A stretch of 64,000 bases of DNA, taken from NCBI GenBank assembly GCA_013115135.1, contig JABANP010000087.1, positions 62,001 through 126,000 of the forward strand, written 5' to 3'. The position numbers and the translations under genes are program-made. Numbering within the stretch: the first letter of the stretch is position 1; every line of letters starts with the position of its first letter. Below are positions 31,399 to 43,716 of this stretch, piece by piece. Under the pieces are notes generated by a model that saw only the letters and a program-made list of their open reading frames with translations, did not search any database and was not told where the DNA came from. The stretch comes from Perkinsus olseni. Its lineage: Eukaryota > Perkinsozoa > Perkinsida > Perkinsidae.

Positions 31399-34300
31399 TC
31401 AGGTTTTCCCGCGATCTGACTTGTCCGGCAAACCTCGGTGAGAGGTCGGTATATGCCCGGCCTTCTTTTCGTACTCTTCCCACTCGAAGGGCTCGAGGTC
31501 CGGGCCGTACCTGCCGTCGGGGCCCCTGTCCATCAGCAACCCTGACCGAGGTACATGGTCGGGCCCGCCTGTACGACACTTCGCATGTGCTGATATCCCC
31601 AGGTGTAGTTAGTTGCCTTCGTGTCGTAACAGCCATTGGCCAGCTGAAGCCGTTGGGAGTGATCGAGTCTAAGTCGAAGGAAGCTCACCGGTTTGTCATC
31701 TGGGAGGTCGCCTCGAGCGCAGAGGGCTAAGGTGGGGTCGTGGCGTGAGAAGGGATCGATTTCATAACGGTTGCTGCGGATGAGTTCGGCCAAGTCCATT
31801 ACCTAACCACGACTCCTGGCGGAAAGGGAAGCGAAAATACACGGGAGAGAAGAAATCTGTGATGTTGCAGTGAGAAGAAATAGGTGATGAAAGAGAAATA
31901 TCCGCGAAAAGATGAATAGCCAACATGCTCATCGCCCTTGTTCATCCCAGTCGTCCTTAAGTGACGACAGTCCGACCACCTCAGTCGTGAGGGACGCCAA
32001 GTGGCTGTCTCGTCTGAATATTTCTCCCCTGGCCGCGAGGTCATAGGTGAAGGCAGGGTTGTGGGATTTATTATATCTAAGGACTTGCTCCGAACAGAGT
32101 TCCAATAGAGCGTCCCTACGCTCCATCATAGCCGGCAAGGCGACGGATCTCAGGAAAATAAGGTGAGTTGTACCTGAGGGCACATCACAGCTGCCCCAGC
32201 TCTGACCAGTAACGGAAAAAACAGCAACATATGTGGGAAAATAAGGGAAAAAAGACAAAAATTACGAGAGAGAAGAAAAAGAAAAATTCTGCCGGATGGA
32301 CGTTCCCCTTATCTTACGATGCCCAGTAGCCCCATCGCAGAGCTCCGGTAAGATCCTCGCCGACAGTAAGGCCTGCGAATGATGAGTCGCGAGGCCAGGG
32401 CTCGGCTCAGCCAACCTGGGATGGATTCGATGACCCAGAGAAGGTCCTCATTCAATGGCTTTCCGGGCGTGAACTTATTCAGATCGATAACCATGTATCT
32501 GCTCGCCGTGGCCACTAAAGTCTGAGTTCAAGCCCCTACTGATTGTTGTAAGTTCCGCTGTTGTAAGGCTCGTACAGGTCAAACCAGGAAGAGCCGTCCG
32601 TTGCCAGATGGTTGGCAATCCGTACTCCTGTGAGCGGTCATCATCACCAGCGTTGATCACATGCCGTCGGTACTTTGCCAGGCCAGCAGGGCCTCAGGAT
32701 TGATTTTGAGATGGGTATCCTTGTCGAGGACCCACAGCGTTGTTTGAATCATCGCCAGACCGGAGCTCATCAGATAGAAATCATCCAAGGACATCTGGGA
32801 GCCCGCGTACGAGGAAAAACTCATAACCTGCGGAGATATTTCGCGCGCCACGAAATTGATCTGCTTGAGTACCTCAGCGTTATTCTGTTGGAAATGAAGA
32901 TGGTAGTGTTTGTAAATTCTGTTGGTGGCAGCGTAACTAAGAGAGGCATGCCGACTGTACATCAGGCAGCGAACGTTCAGCATACGGGTGACGAGGGAGT
33001 TTGCATTTGAATTCTACGAGAGAAAATCTGAGGTGCTGATAATTTTGCCAGTTGGTCGAGCTCCTGAACTGATGAGACGAATTGGTTGTGGAGAAAGTGA
33101 ACAGAGCGATAGAAGGACGATAATTTTCTGACAGTTTCAGCGACCGGTGTAGTCAGGAACCCGAAATAACAAACAGCCGAGAGTAAGTGACCGAGAATAG
33201 CATGCCCTCCTATCGCCTTACGTGAACCAAGCTGAGTGGCCGAAACGGAGATCAGTGAAATCAGGCGCGATCTTCACCAGAGCCGTGCACATGGAGTGAC
33301 GGAAGAGACCTCTGAAGGGAGAAGGTGTCGGGAACAACGAGAGCACGGCCTGCCAGGAGGATATCGTCAAGCCCCGCGGACCAGTGATGGTGCGAGCTCT
33401 AACCAACGGTGTTGTCTAACGGGGTTTGGATAAACTATACTGGAAAAGCCCTCGAGAAGGCCTCCTTCCAGGGCTACACTCGTTACTAGCTACAATTCTC
33501 AGAGCTGGGCATCTGTGGGCAGGACGGAAGACAGAGCTTACAGCGGGTCCGGGGAAGAGGAGCTTCGGCTGTTGGTATCGTTGGCCTCCACCAGGACGTA
33601 TCTACAAGGCTGCTAACGATGATGCACACTCTCTGCCGTTCCTACACGATATCGAGGAGATCTCCAATGGCATTGAGGACGGTGGCCATCTGCCAAGGGT
33701 CGGCATTGTACGTGGCAGAGGTGATGTTATTCTCATCGAAATACCTAGGCAAGCAATCAAGTCTCGCTACGGTCTGGACACCCCCACGAGGGTGGTGTGT
33801 TCAGGAGGCAAGCCCGAGACTGATCAGAAACATGTAGTCCCTGAGTCGCCTTTCGTATTGTAGCAGAGACGAGGATCCTGTTTCCTCCTGCCATCCACAG
33901 GGACCACCACTGAGTATTCCGACGAAGAATCTTCAATTAAACGGAGGTGGAAGAAGATTTCCCGAATTTCCTTGTGTGATGATGATGAGGGCAAACGAAA
34001 TCAAATACCGAGGGTGAGAAGTGAGAACCACTCGGATACAGGAGAAACGCCAAAGCTCGGGAAGAATGGCTCCCAGAATTTTCTGATGATCGTCAGCACG
34101 AGTAGTAGAAGCAGTCGGCATTGAGCTAGCGTCAACTGCCCGACCGAGGGATACGCTCCCTTACTAGTGTAAAGAATGTGGCTCCGAAGAGCAGTCCAGC
34201 CAGGAAATAAGATCTCGTGAAATCACTCCGGAATAATGCTCAGCCACTGCGGCACGAATACAACCAGCGCCTGATTCGCTCGATGCACAGTCTAACCACT

Positions 34301-35165
34301 CGATGCTGAACGCGTGGCGAGCCAACTCAGTCCATAGGTTTCAGTTATGACGGACTTCTCACCGTTGGATTCCCGCAACTTCTCCTTGATACTGTTTGAG
34401 GACGAATCTGGCGGTCTGCCAGTAGTCCTTATGGACGTCCTCTGCAAAAGAGGAAACACTTCGCGCAGGAGTGGAGGTGGACACCCACCGTCGTTATCGC
34501 TAGCCACTTGCCGCAAGAACCAGTCGTACTGTTTCCTCATGAATTCCAGCACGACCTGGGATGGAAGGCCGATGATGAACAGGAAAGGCTGCAGCATCGT
34601 CTCATATTTTATTATAAAATGAATTCTGCAATAATGAATTATTTTTATTGTTATTATATAGTTATTTTGGGTATTTTTTTGATTTTACGAGAAAAAAGAT
34701 ACCACGTAAAATTTTCACATACTTTCTTTATCATCGTGATCCCCCTTCAGGCACTGAAACGCCAAGTGAAATATTGTCATCAATTTCCCATCGAGAGCAG
34801 CTTTCTAACGACTGCTGATCTAGAGGAGCTAGTTGCGTAGAGTGAGGGTCGTCAGTTTGGCCGACAAACTGATGAAGGCTGTCTGAGAAAATTAAAATTA
34901 GAAAAAATTAGCAAAAAAATTCGGGTGCGAAAATTAGCACCCAACTAACGTGAACGTGACGCTGTTCCACTTACATCAGGGAATGGTTCGTCCACCTTGC
35001 CGACAAAATAATCCCTCAAGTTGCGGAAGTTGTTGATAATGTGGTGGCCGGTGATGTAGCCTTCCAGGAAACTGAGGAGCTAACAACTGCTGCAGCGTGA
35101 TGAGGCAGTCCAAAGCTACCCGGCGGCGAATGCCTGGTCATCCGGGGAGTGTGTATCGTTAGTAT
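31399..35165 (-). CDS. Phospholipase B-like (PLBD1/2, LAMA-like) Ntn hydrolase, at least 14 exons, N-terminus not resolved
   Basis: Read leftwards, exons 35120-35165, 34975-35071, 33648-33744, 33222-33349 (acceptor may differ), 32873-32936, 32674-32827, 32540-32627, 32416-32498, 32318-32372, 32120-32173, 31980-32076, 31689-31802, 31555-31643 and 31399-31510 give family landmarks in the right order. These are DDQAFAAG/FLEGYITGHH, the CTALVK segment whose Cys would be the autocatalytic N-terminal nucleophile, SFSSYAG..LDDFYLMSSGL, RVRIANHLA, YNSGTYNNQYMVIDL, WVIESIPGGL, ASYNSPYFPEI, YDLAARGEIFRRD, GCYDTKA, GPTMY and PFEWEEY. Members are lysosomal or secreted hydrolases matured by self-cleavage. 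Introns are mostly 41-48 nt, and from exon 32873 onward all phases close. Additional exons must lie between 33744 and 34975 (a FMRKQYDW segment near 34530 belongs to it) and above 35165. Confidence 0.85.
32841..32857 (+). repeat. Intronic GCGCGCC motif, copy 3
   Basis: TCGCGCGCCACGAAATT within the 45-nt intron 32828-32872 of the minus-strand phospholipase B-like gene. It is antisense to that gene and makes up over a third of the intron. Confidence 0.8.
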
Positions 35166-36275
35166 CTGACGACCGAGGAGTCAAGCACGGTATGGTCGAG
35201 ATGTTCGTTAATGCGTCGGAAGCAGTAAAAACCGAAAGATGTGAAAGATTCGTTGATCCAACACGAATGAGACGATGGAGTGTGTTATGATAGATGATCG
35301 ACGCCGTACAGCGATGGAAGTCCTAGGTGTCCTCAGCGAACAGCAGTGCGTCCTCTCCGGCTGTATGATTCCGGCACGGTCTTCTTTTCGAATTTCACGG
35401 CAGTCCGCGGACGGTCGATCGGGGTGTGTAGAGCTGGTAGCACGCTAGTAACTTCTCCCGCAGTGGGCTACAACGTGGCAGTGCTACCGTTACAAGGACT
35501 ACCGAAGCAGCTAGCGGGCGACAGAGATGACAACGCCCTGTCAAGAATCCGGAGACTTACAGAGCTCCAGCACGCCCCAGCCACGAGACAGGAGGGAATC
35601 TTCGAAGTACCTTAGCGTGAGGGGAGGAACTCTTTCTGCTAGTGACCGACATGGGGAAGACGGAAGAGCATTGTCAAGAATCATTGCGACCAAAAGCGCT
35701 CCACTGTCACCGCTTCAACGGAAAACGGCCCTTTCAGTGAGCCCTAGAGGCTACGCTTGGCAAGCTTACCCCTTAGCGGCAGCTGAGTCGTCCTGCACAC
35801 CCTTCTTGTAGTGAACGCCTCGCTGTGCGGTATTCCCATTGCTCATGGCACCTGCACAGGGGCGAGTATGTCAGTGGTGGGAGTTAATAATGAGAGGTGT
35901 ACTGACCAGGAACATAGACAGAAATCGAATGAGTCTCGAAGGGCTTCACGTCGTCATGACCGGTTGAAGGTGATATGAGTATGAGACAGTGTGTGATGAA
36001 GAGTAATGATAGCATTATAATAATTGGGGTAATGAACTGGGAGAAGGTGCCCCTTTAAATACATGTTTTTACTGTCTCCACCAAAGATACGTTGATAGGT
36101 TACGCTAACCTCATCCGTTGATAGCCATCTTCGAGCTAAGATACGCTACGGGTTGAGAGAGGAGCTGAACGCAACACAGCAGGCTGACGTGAATGGCTTC
36201 AGCTAGGAAGTGTGCCAATGAGAAATGCTCTCGTGAGTTAAAATGGAACAAATTTTAAATGTAGCTTAGAAAAAA
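35166..36275. other. Probable 5' exons and upstream region of the phospholipase B-like gene
   Basis: The N-terminal signal peptide and first exons of the minus-strand phospholipase-like gene should lie here, but I could not fix them. Overlapping plus-strand frames at 35346-35811 have no recognisable content. The stretch 35990-36100 is AT-rich. Confidence 0.35.
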
Positions 36276-39200
36276 TCAGATAACAACAGAATCTACTTCG
36301 ACGCCATGCTCGTCAACAGCGACGAGTGAAACGCTCCCCTCCACATTGAGATCGATCTTGGCTATCCACACGTGGTTGACGGTACCTGCAGCACGCGCGA
36401 GCAAGTTGCTATTGAAATGCAGAAATTTGCGATTTACGATGAAGGGAAATTGTCGACGAGTATCGTGGTTTACGGTACAGCATCTATGATGACTAGTGAC
36501 GAAATCACGTACCACACCACAGGCTCATCCTGATACTAAATGCCGCGCGAGGGTGAGAACCCACAGTCCGACGAGTGAAATCGACGATGTGATACAGGAG
36601 GGCTCTCGCCTTACCTAGCTTAGCGAAACGCTGATCATCCCGAGCGAGGGAGTCTTCAGATGGACTGTCGTTGGGAGACACACCCCATTTACCATCGCCA
36701 ACAAATCTGATCAACAAACAACACTAGACCGTAACGAGGCCCTCCAAGCCCTTACACTGTACTGAACCCGCTGCTGCTCCCGTTCGACGCTACCTTGCCG
36801 TCCCTTAACGGATGTGTTCGTTTGAAGGCGTGGACGTGGTGCTCGAAGGCCACCGTGATGTTAATTCTGAAGAGGGCACAAGTTGGTTGCCGATGCGGCA
36901 TCTCAGAATGAAAAACGATCTTCGCGCCGTCTTTACGATGAGAAGCGAGAGCTCAAGAAAAATAAGAAATGAGTACTAGTGGGATAAGAACCGATTATGA
37001 TACTAACCGACTTCGCAAAAAGATCCCTCTCCCAAACCTCCCTCAGTCGGGTACTCTGGGCCCATATTCCCGGAGAGGATAGACCAGGATACATCGGCAT
37101 CTGAACGGGACGAACGTGCTACAAGGGAATCTTAGGTTGAAGCTTGACACACATGGTAAACCGCCATGTGGCGTCTTGGCCGTGGTTCCAGTCCGCCGGC
37201 AAGGTAGTACGCCACCGGTATCCAATCTGCGGTGCTCTGGGCTGGCTCACCGTAGTCAGAGTCAAGCGCCCAGAGAAATGTGGTATGACCGAGCACGTGC
37301 AACTGAGGGAAGGGCGGCAGCGAGTGAGAAAGATTCTTGAAAACGGCAAGGGTACCGCACAGAGAAGATTCGTGAGCAGTTAAATAGAAACCGGTAACGC
37401 GATAGAACGGGTAGCCTGGCTAGAGGGAACAGGGAATCCTAGAGGAAGGCGAGTTTTAGCAGCAGCAGTGGTGGTGGTGGCATGAGAGTGATGATACTCT
37501 TCCGTGCAGGGCGAGCATGAGAGGACAGTCGGACGTACAATAACTTATTGTACTTATTGTAGCTTATCGTCAATAAGCTAGAACTCACGTGATTGTTCGA
37601 CCGTCGACATATTTCGGGTACTTCACCATCATGGACCTCAAATGCGAAATATCCGAAATACAGAGGTCGAAGCTTGCGCATGACGGTCCTAAAAGATATG
37701 CTGCGACCAAAGATATTTTTCGAATCGCTTACATGTCGCAATCGTGAGAATCGTATCGCTGCGTAGAGGGCTGTGCCTGAGCGCACAAGCCATGGAATAA
37801 GCGATTCGAAACATGGCAGGAGAAAGTCTGTCTTACGTTGACACCAAGGTCGTGGTTGCCCGTAGTAAAAATTAGCGGAATCATGTACCCTTGAGTATCA
37901 TTCAGGCCGGCCGAGGATGACATATCTTTCGGTTTCACGCGTATCTTGTCCCAGTTGCTCAGGAACTTATCCCAGATGCAAGCACATCCAATCAGCGAGT
38001 TGTCGTAGCTTACGTCTCCAGCAAAAACCTGAGAAGAAATCAACGAAAAAAGGCGGAGCGACGCGGATGGTATTCGCTGTAGTACCGCAGCATAAGGATC
38101 GTATTTGGCCACTTGCTCGCTCACTCGCTGGCCCAGATCGTTGGCGCCCGCATCGCCGCCAACAGCAATGGTTACTTGACCTGACGTAAGTACAATAAAA
38201 CTCCGTCTGCGATCTCGCTAGCTCGCGAACCAGACAATGGGAAGCGACGCAAGCAAGCAAGCTTCACAGACAGAGGGGCGAGACCATCCCAGGGGATGGA
38301 GAGCCTCGATGGCTGACCCCCATTGTAGAAGCTGTACTTGGTCAGTCGCTAACCACTGTCTTCCGATACAATATAGTAAGGGAAATCTTGCTCATCTTGC
38401 ATACACTTGCTAATCCCATACACAATGCGACGCATCTTTATACGGCATCCAAGCTTGATTGAGTGAGACTTTCCACGGGGTAAATAATTAACAATACACT
38501 CGACCGATTTATCAACACCAAGGGCACGCGCTAGTCGGAACGCTGAATAGGGTGGCCTCCTCCCCTTACCACTGAGTGGGACCGTCCGGAATCGTCTGAC
38601 ATCACTGACGATCTTATCATCAGCCAGAATCCAGAACTCTACGACGGCCCCGGGAGTCAAACCATTGACGTAGGCTGCATGGACGTCTCGAGAGTAATCA
38701 CCGGGGACCTGAATAACAGAATCTTCAACTTAAAACAGCGCCCAACTGCGCGTAGTAGAAGTGGTGAGGGGAGATACTGTCGACTGATGATGTTCCTGAA
38801 GGCCCGATAGAGGTGGTCCCACAATTTCCCATCAAACTTTGATGCCGAATTTCTCAGCAGAAGACAATTCGCTTGCTGGGGTACGGCGCGCGTCCGTGCT
38901 AGTTTGATACCACTCCTTCCACAACTTCTCATACAGCTCTGATGTTCTCGTAAACTAGACAGTTGATGGGGAATTTTTACGAACGCATAACGAGGTGTTT
39001 CAGAAATATGCATGCCAAGTTTCCCTTGAGCTCGCTCAGCCATTACGACAGCGGGCGATGGCAAACTCTTCGCAGTGCATTGGCGAACTCTCACAGGAGA
39101 GGTAGGTTCTCCCCAAAACGTGGTCTTATCAGGAAGTACAGTAAGAACGAACAGCAGCCTCCGTGCAGCCAAAAGTACTCAATCTCCAAGGGTTGCTCGT

Positions 39201-40128
39201 CATGGTTATGGACATGTGAGAGAGCCATAACCATCACCAGGGATTCCCAGCCTGCTGTCGAACCGGTTACACTCAGAAGGTGCGACTAGGTTAACAGCTG
39301 CAGGCGGTGCTCGGTGGACGGAAATAAGGATTTCGTCAGACTTATGATGCAGGCAAGAAACAGCACCCTCCCGACTCACGCTGAACTTCTGCGGCACGAC
39401 TCCACGTTCGGTCTGCTGGCCACCGCCGCTCTCTCGGTACACGAACACGACTTTTCGAGACTCGTCCGCTGAGAAATGGGCCTGCGAAGGAGACGGGTAG
39501 GACTGATCACCAAGTATGGTGCAAGTACAAACTGAGGAGATGTCTCCTCGGAGATCGCTGACTAAGACCAGCGAGTATGCGCGCGCACGCGTGACACCAA
39601 AGATGATGGTGTCTCGAGAGGAAAGCTCATTGTAGTGGTGACACAAATTCTAACCGAACCCTGGTCAACACGTTGCTAATATCTCACTACATACTCGAAA
39701 TGACTGACGAGACTGTGGTGGCGTACTCAGTACGCGCTGATAGTGGATTACTAGGAATCCAGTGATGCTATAATGCTCGAGAGCCGAGAACATAGCATTC
39801 CGGAAAACCGCGCACTAAGACGAGCGATACTCCCCGAACTTTTCCTGTGAGCATCAGCACCCAGGAGGTCCGCTGATCGATGAGCCTTCGGCGTCCATAA
39901 AAGATTCATCCAAGTGGGGAACGCAGACTTATACTCACTAGTGGTATCTTGCACTCTGGCTAGTGACAGAGAGCTTACATTGATGATAATCTCACTGGAC
40001 AGGTTGTTAGCGGCAGTGAGGTATATTTGACAAGGTCCATCGACGCTGCCGGGTTCACAGGGACGGTGACTGAACGTCAAGGCTCTGGTGAGGCGAGTAG
40101 ACCATTGATAGTTAGACGGCCATGCCAC
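36276..40128 (-). CDS. Purple acid phosphatase-like metallophosphoesterase, multi-exon
   Basis: Going leftward: an N-terminal region (about 39960-40128), then a fibronectin-like block with PSQAHFSADES...VVFVYRES (about 39390-39520). Next comes LTPGAVVEFWILADDKIVSDVRRFRTVP (38566-38649). Exon 38086-38180 has the GGDAGAND metal motif. Exon 37837-38028 has FAGDVSYDN, then WDKF and TTGNHDLGVN. LDSDYGEPAQ and AVYHV (about 37155-37300) follow. The C-terminal VSLVAVDEHGVEVDSVVI ends at the TGA at 36276. The two central exons join in phase through a 57-nt intron. These are the dinuclear metal-site motifs of purple acid phosphatases (GDxG, GDxxY, GNHD), enzymes that release phosphate from esters, usually secreted or vacuolar. 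Other exon limits, the GHxH motif and the true start are not settled. Confidence 0.75.
38855..38920 (+). repeat. Second copy of the exon-intron-spanning repeat
   Basis: Matches 27344-27403. It lies between coding blocks of the minus-strand phosphatase gene, on the opposite strand relative to that gene, probably within an intron. Related GATACCACTCC-type endings occur near 44666 and 63847. Confidence 0.75.
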
Positions 40129-40480
40129 CTGAGAAAACAGGAGCTCATGTCATAATGAGGTTGCTGCTGGTCCGAGGATTCTGTTTGTGCGGCACTCCAA
40201 CAGAGGCTTCCCTCTCGTCGAGCGGATATCCAGGGAATCTCCGTTGGTATAACACGGTGATTGACTATACAGGAAAGGTACCATCAAATGAGCGTCTAAT
40301 ATCCCTTTAAGGGGCTCACAGCTCCCTAGCATGCATCCGGGCTCAATTGAGAGGCGTTATAGGACCTTCATTCTTAAGAAAGGCTTCGCGAAGCCACAGG
40401 AATGTAGTACATTCAATACACCGATTATTATGTAAAAATCCTAGGAGCATCTTAGTGATGGATGAATGCTAAGAATGTTG

Positions 40481-43354
40481 TTAAGATACCTCCTCCTCGA
40501 CGACGGCCCCTATCCATCGGAAGACAACGGGCTGCTGTGAGCGTCCGGAGTCCGTACTCACCGGAGTCCCCGCCAGGACAACCCCGACGCCATGGTCAAT
40601 CGTAGCGAATATGGAGATGCACGATCGCTGCAGCCCGTAGGACATCACCTGAGACCACCAGCGAGTGTCGACACGTAGCTGGTGACCAGCGAGTACCCCA
40701 GCTATGAGGAGGGCAATGAGGAAACTCCGCAGTATGTGGACGAAGCTATCGGAGTTGAACTTCAGCGTGAGCATCTGAGGACACTATTCGTCGCAGCCGC
40801 TAGGAGGAGTGGGCTCACTATCGGCAAGGCTCCGATGAGCATACTGAGGTACACCTGCCCGTGGTACGTCCACATTGTAGGTAGTTGTATGATGTAGCTG
40901 AGGGGAGTGTGGGTCCTCGGGAGAGACTTAGGTTGATGAGGCTCACCATGTTGCGATCGCGGCTTGCCATTGTAGCAGCCTTTTGAGTGCCCTTAGGGAC
41001 GCCTCGCTCGGCCGTAGGAGCCTGGCAAGGAGCGCTGTGAGGAGGTAGACGAAAAGCATGCCACCGAGACAGAATCTGAGATCAGGACCAGCTATGACAC
41101 CACCTAGCGATCCGATGACAGACGAGGCCAAGGGACTTAGCATAGAAATTGCAATTGATAGACATCCCTGTACACCGAATCACACTGAGACTTGACGGCT
41201 ACTAACACATGCTTGAGACCTCCCCAGCGGTCGAGGAAGGCTTACAGTAGTTGCTTCGGACTGGAACCAATAGAAATAGCGATGCACCAATACCACACAA
41301 CCAGCGTGAGTAAGGACATGACACCACAGGCTCCACGACTGATGCAATTCTCAAGGGTCGATGCACGACCATCTGCCTCGGGGGTATCCTGAAATTGTGA
41401 GTAGGGGGAGTTGTGGTACTGGTGGTGACTGACCTCGATAGTGAGGCTACCCTCCTCCGCATCTTGCAGTATCCTCGTGTAAGCTACATCATCCTTGATT
41501 CTACTAACCCAAAGGGCGGTGAGGAGTGCACAGACCACAAGCACTGCGGAAACAAAGGCTTGGGATACTATGAGAGCATCTCGGTAGAATAGGGTACTCA
41601 GGTAGGGCAATGAGCTGAGCATTTACTACGATGATTATTGAACTGAATAGGAAGCCACTACGATCGACACTCAACGCAAGTCGCGAATCAACGGCGGTGA
41701 TAGAAAACAGTGACCACGCACGACCGTTATGGTTTATCCTGGGGCCGTATGCGGATACTGATTCGAGAATCACAGGCACTGATTCAACTCACTATCTGAT
41801 TTCCGATTTTGATTCAACTCACACCATGATTCGCAAGTGTTGATTCAGATTCCGTATTCATGAGTAAGATTCATGATTCGTGAGTATGATTACTGATTCC
41901 AGATTCAGATTCAGGATTCGTGAGTATGATTCCTGATTCCTGATTTCTCTCAAGCGTTGATTCTGATTCTTGATTCAGAATCATGATTCCTGATTCAGAA
42001 TCATACTCAGCCGCTGATTCTGATTCTGAATCAATGTGTCAGAGTATTTACTCAACCCAGTGAGTAAGAATCATGATCCTAGATTTTTTCAACGTGATTG
42101 TGATTCAAAACTCATACTCGTGAGTATTTTACTCAACTCGAGAACGCCGCAGATTCAGAATCACATTTTTACTCAGCGTGTGATTACGAATCATACTCAC
42201 GTCTTGAGTATCCCCACTTTTGCACGTTAATTCCCTTGATTCGTACCGGGGGTCCGGACCCCCGGCATCGAAGGCTGATTCAGATTCTCCACGCTGAGTA
42301 TTCATGCAATTTTCCCGCACTGGCTTGGCATCGGTAATGGTTGCTCCAAGAATTGAACTTGGGTGGAGTGGATGACGGTCCAAGTTATTATCCGCTACAC
42401 CAAATTCCCTGAGGCATTAAGAGTCGTGACTCGCGGAGGAAGGCCCCAAGGGCTTCCCGCCATCCGACATTTCTGGGCAATGAACAACGAAATTGTCTAA
42501 GTCGCTGGATCGCTCGTTTCGGCGAGCGCTAACCCACTTCCCATATTCCGCCTCAAGTGGGTGATTCAATTTAGTGAACGAGCAATACCGCGAATTGACC
42601 ATCTGATTTTGAATCAGAGGTTCTGAGTAAAAGTCAAGCAAAAAATCGGCTCCTGATTTTTGAATCACGGTCGAGATTCAACTCAAGCTCGAAAGATTCT
42701 GATTTCGTACTCTGGAGTAAAAAATTACTGAATCACGACGTATCACTCACTGTGTGATTTTTTTCTCTGAGCACAAAATCTGACTCACCCCTCGAATCAG
42801 TATCCGCATACGGCCCCTGGAGGTACTCACGCATGCAGGGGTCGATGTGAAGCATGAGGCACAGCAATAAGGAGACAAGCACAGCCGCGGTACCTGCTTC
42901 GGAGTTGTGGTAACCAATTGCTGTAATCGCAGTGTGAGTCGCGGGAAGAGTTGAATCGACACCTGACCAGATGTTGCATACGTCCAACACTAGGCTTGTG
43001 TCTGCTATCCGCCAAAAGCACGCTTCGACCTCGGATACTTTCGTCTGGCGATGTCCACAAATGACTCGCCCCGGCATTGATGGGACAGCAAGGCGAATAC
43101 CGAATTCCCGTCTCAACTAACTCTTCGGGAGATCTCCAGAAAACATACAAACCGCCGCCAAGATAGGTTGCTACGGAGACTGCCACCACGCTGGGTGTTG
43201 AATGAGCATCACCATTTAAGTGAAGCAGCAGTCCCCTCAAAGGGTTCGGATCGTTATTTCTGATGACATCTCCTCCAGCCGTCCCGAATGATAAAGCCCA
43301 GAGCCTTCCCTCTCCAGCTGGGCCTTCTCGGATAAGCGGCGAAGCTGGCGTCAT
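40481..43354 (-). CDS. Multi-pass membrane protein, multi-exon, family not identified
   Basis: Minus-strand blocks alternate hydrophobic spans with short polar loops: SVVAVSVATYLGGGLYVFW (about 43130-43190), AAVLVSLLLCLMLHIDP (about 42841-42893), LIVSQAFVSAVLVVCALLTALWV (about 41510-41580), VMSLLTLVVWYWCIAISIG (about 41263-41320), FCLGGMLFVYLLTALLARLL (about 41010-41070), YLSMLIGALPIVSPLLLAA (about 40800-40860) and FLIALLIAGVLAG (about 40685-40725). A loop with WWSQVMSYG and DHGVG precedes the stop at 40481. A polar loop with an LHLNGDAHSTP motif recalls cation diffusion facilitators, but the match is too short to name it. The 1188-nt intron 41643-42830 contains an inverted-repeat element. 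The start is not resolved. Confidence 0.5.
42246..42265. repeat. 20-bp perfect palindrome
   Basis: CCGGGGGTCC followed by its exact reverse complement, inside the inverted-repeat element. It could form a cruciform or bind a dimeric protein. Confidence 0.9.
42338..42410 (-). repeat. tRNA-like sequence inside the GATTC-rich element
   Basis: On the minus strand TGGTGTAGCGGATAA (A box) precedes AGTTCAATTC (B box) by 43 nt. The T stem CCAAG/CTTGG is perfect around a 7-nt loop, and the anticodon loop would read CCGTCAT. The acceptor stem does not pair, so it is a pseudo-tRNA. Confidence 0.65.
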
Positions 43355-43716
43355 GCTCGCATGACGTGAAACACAAGCATAGTCCTTCGAGTATCATACA
43401 AGAATAAGGAGGTCGTTGATCCATCCCTGTAGTTTCCTTTCTCCGGAATCCGGTAGGCTCCGCCTTAGTCGTTGTCCTCGCCGCCTTCCGGAAAGGACGT
43501 CTTCGGGTGTGAGAGACTGATCTTACCTGTCGATAGCACTCATGAAGTAAGCAAGATACGCAGAGGGTCAACGCGAGACGTGATTCATTCACAGCCACGC
43601 AGATGCGTCTTTGCTTCGCTCCGCTGCAAAATAGCTTCATGTTTCGACATTTTGTCTGCGCTATTTCCACTCGAGTATCGATTAGCGTCTCATATTTCTC
43701 ATTCACCTCCACCACC

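Larger units (their letters stand above)
41741..42817. mobile_element. Non-coding element with 27-bp perfect terminal inverted repeats, GATTC-rich
   Basis: 41741-41767 and 42791-42817 are exact reverse complements (27 bp, 30 with one mismatch). Between them are dozens of TGATTC/GAATCA and TGAGTAT/ATACTCA motifs, concentrated at 41755-42230 and 42600-42790, an antisense tRNA-like unit and a 20-bp perfect palindrome. No protein is encoded. I see no target-site duplication. It fills most of an intron of the minus-strand membrane protein, ending only about 10 nt from the donor. Confidence 0.8.

Noticed and set aside
33426..33863. Plus-strand 145-codon frame
   Set aside because: Antisense to a phospholipase B-like exon (33648-33744) that carries a clear family motif.
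41755..42230. CRISPR-like array
   Set aside because: GATTC words are short, irregular and in both orientations, with no constant repeat-spacer pattern.
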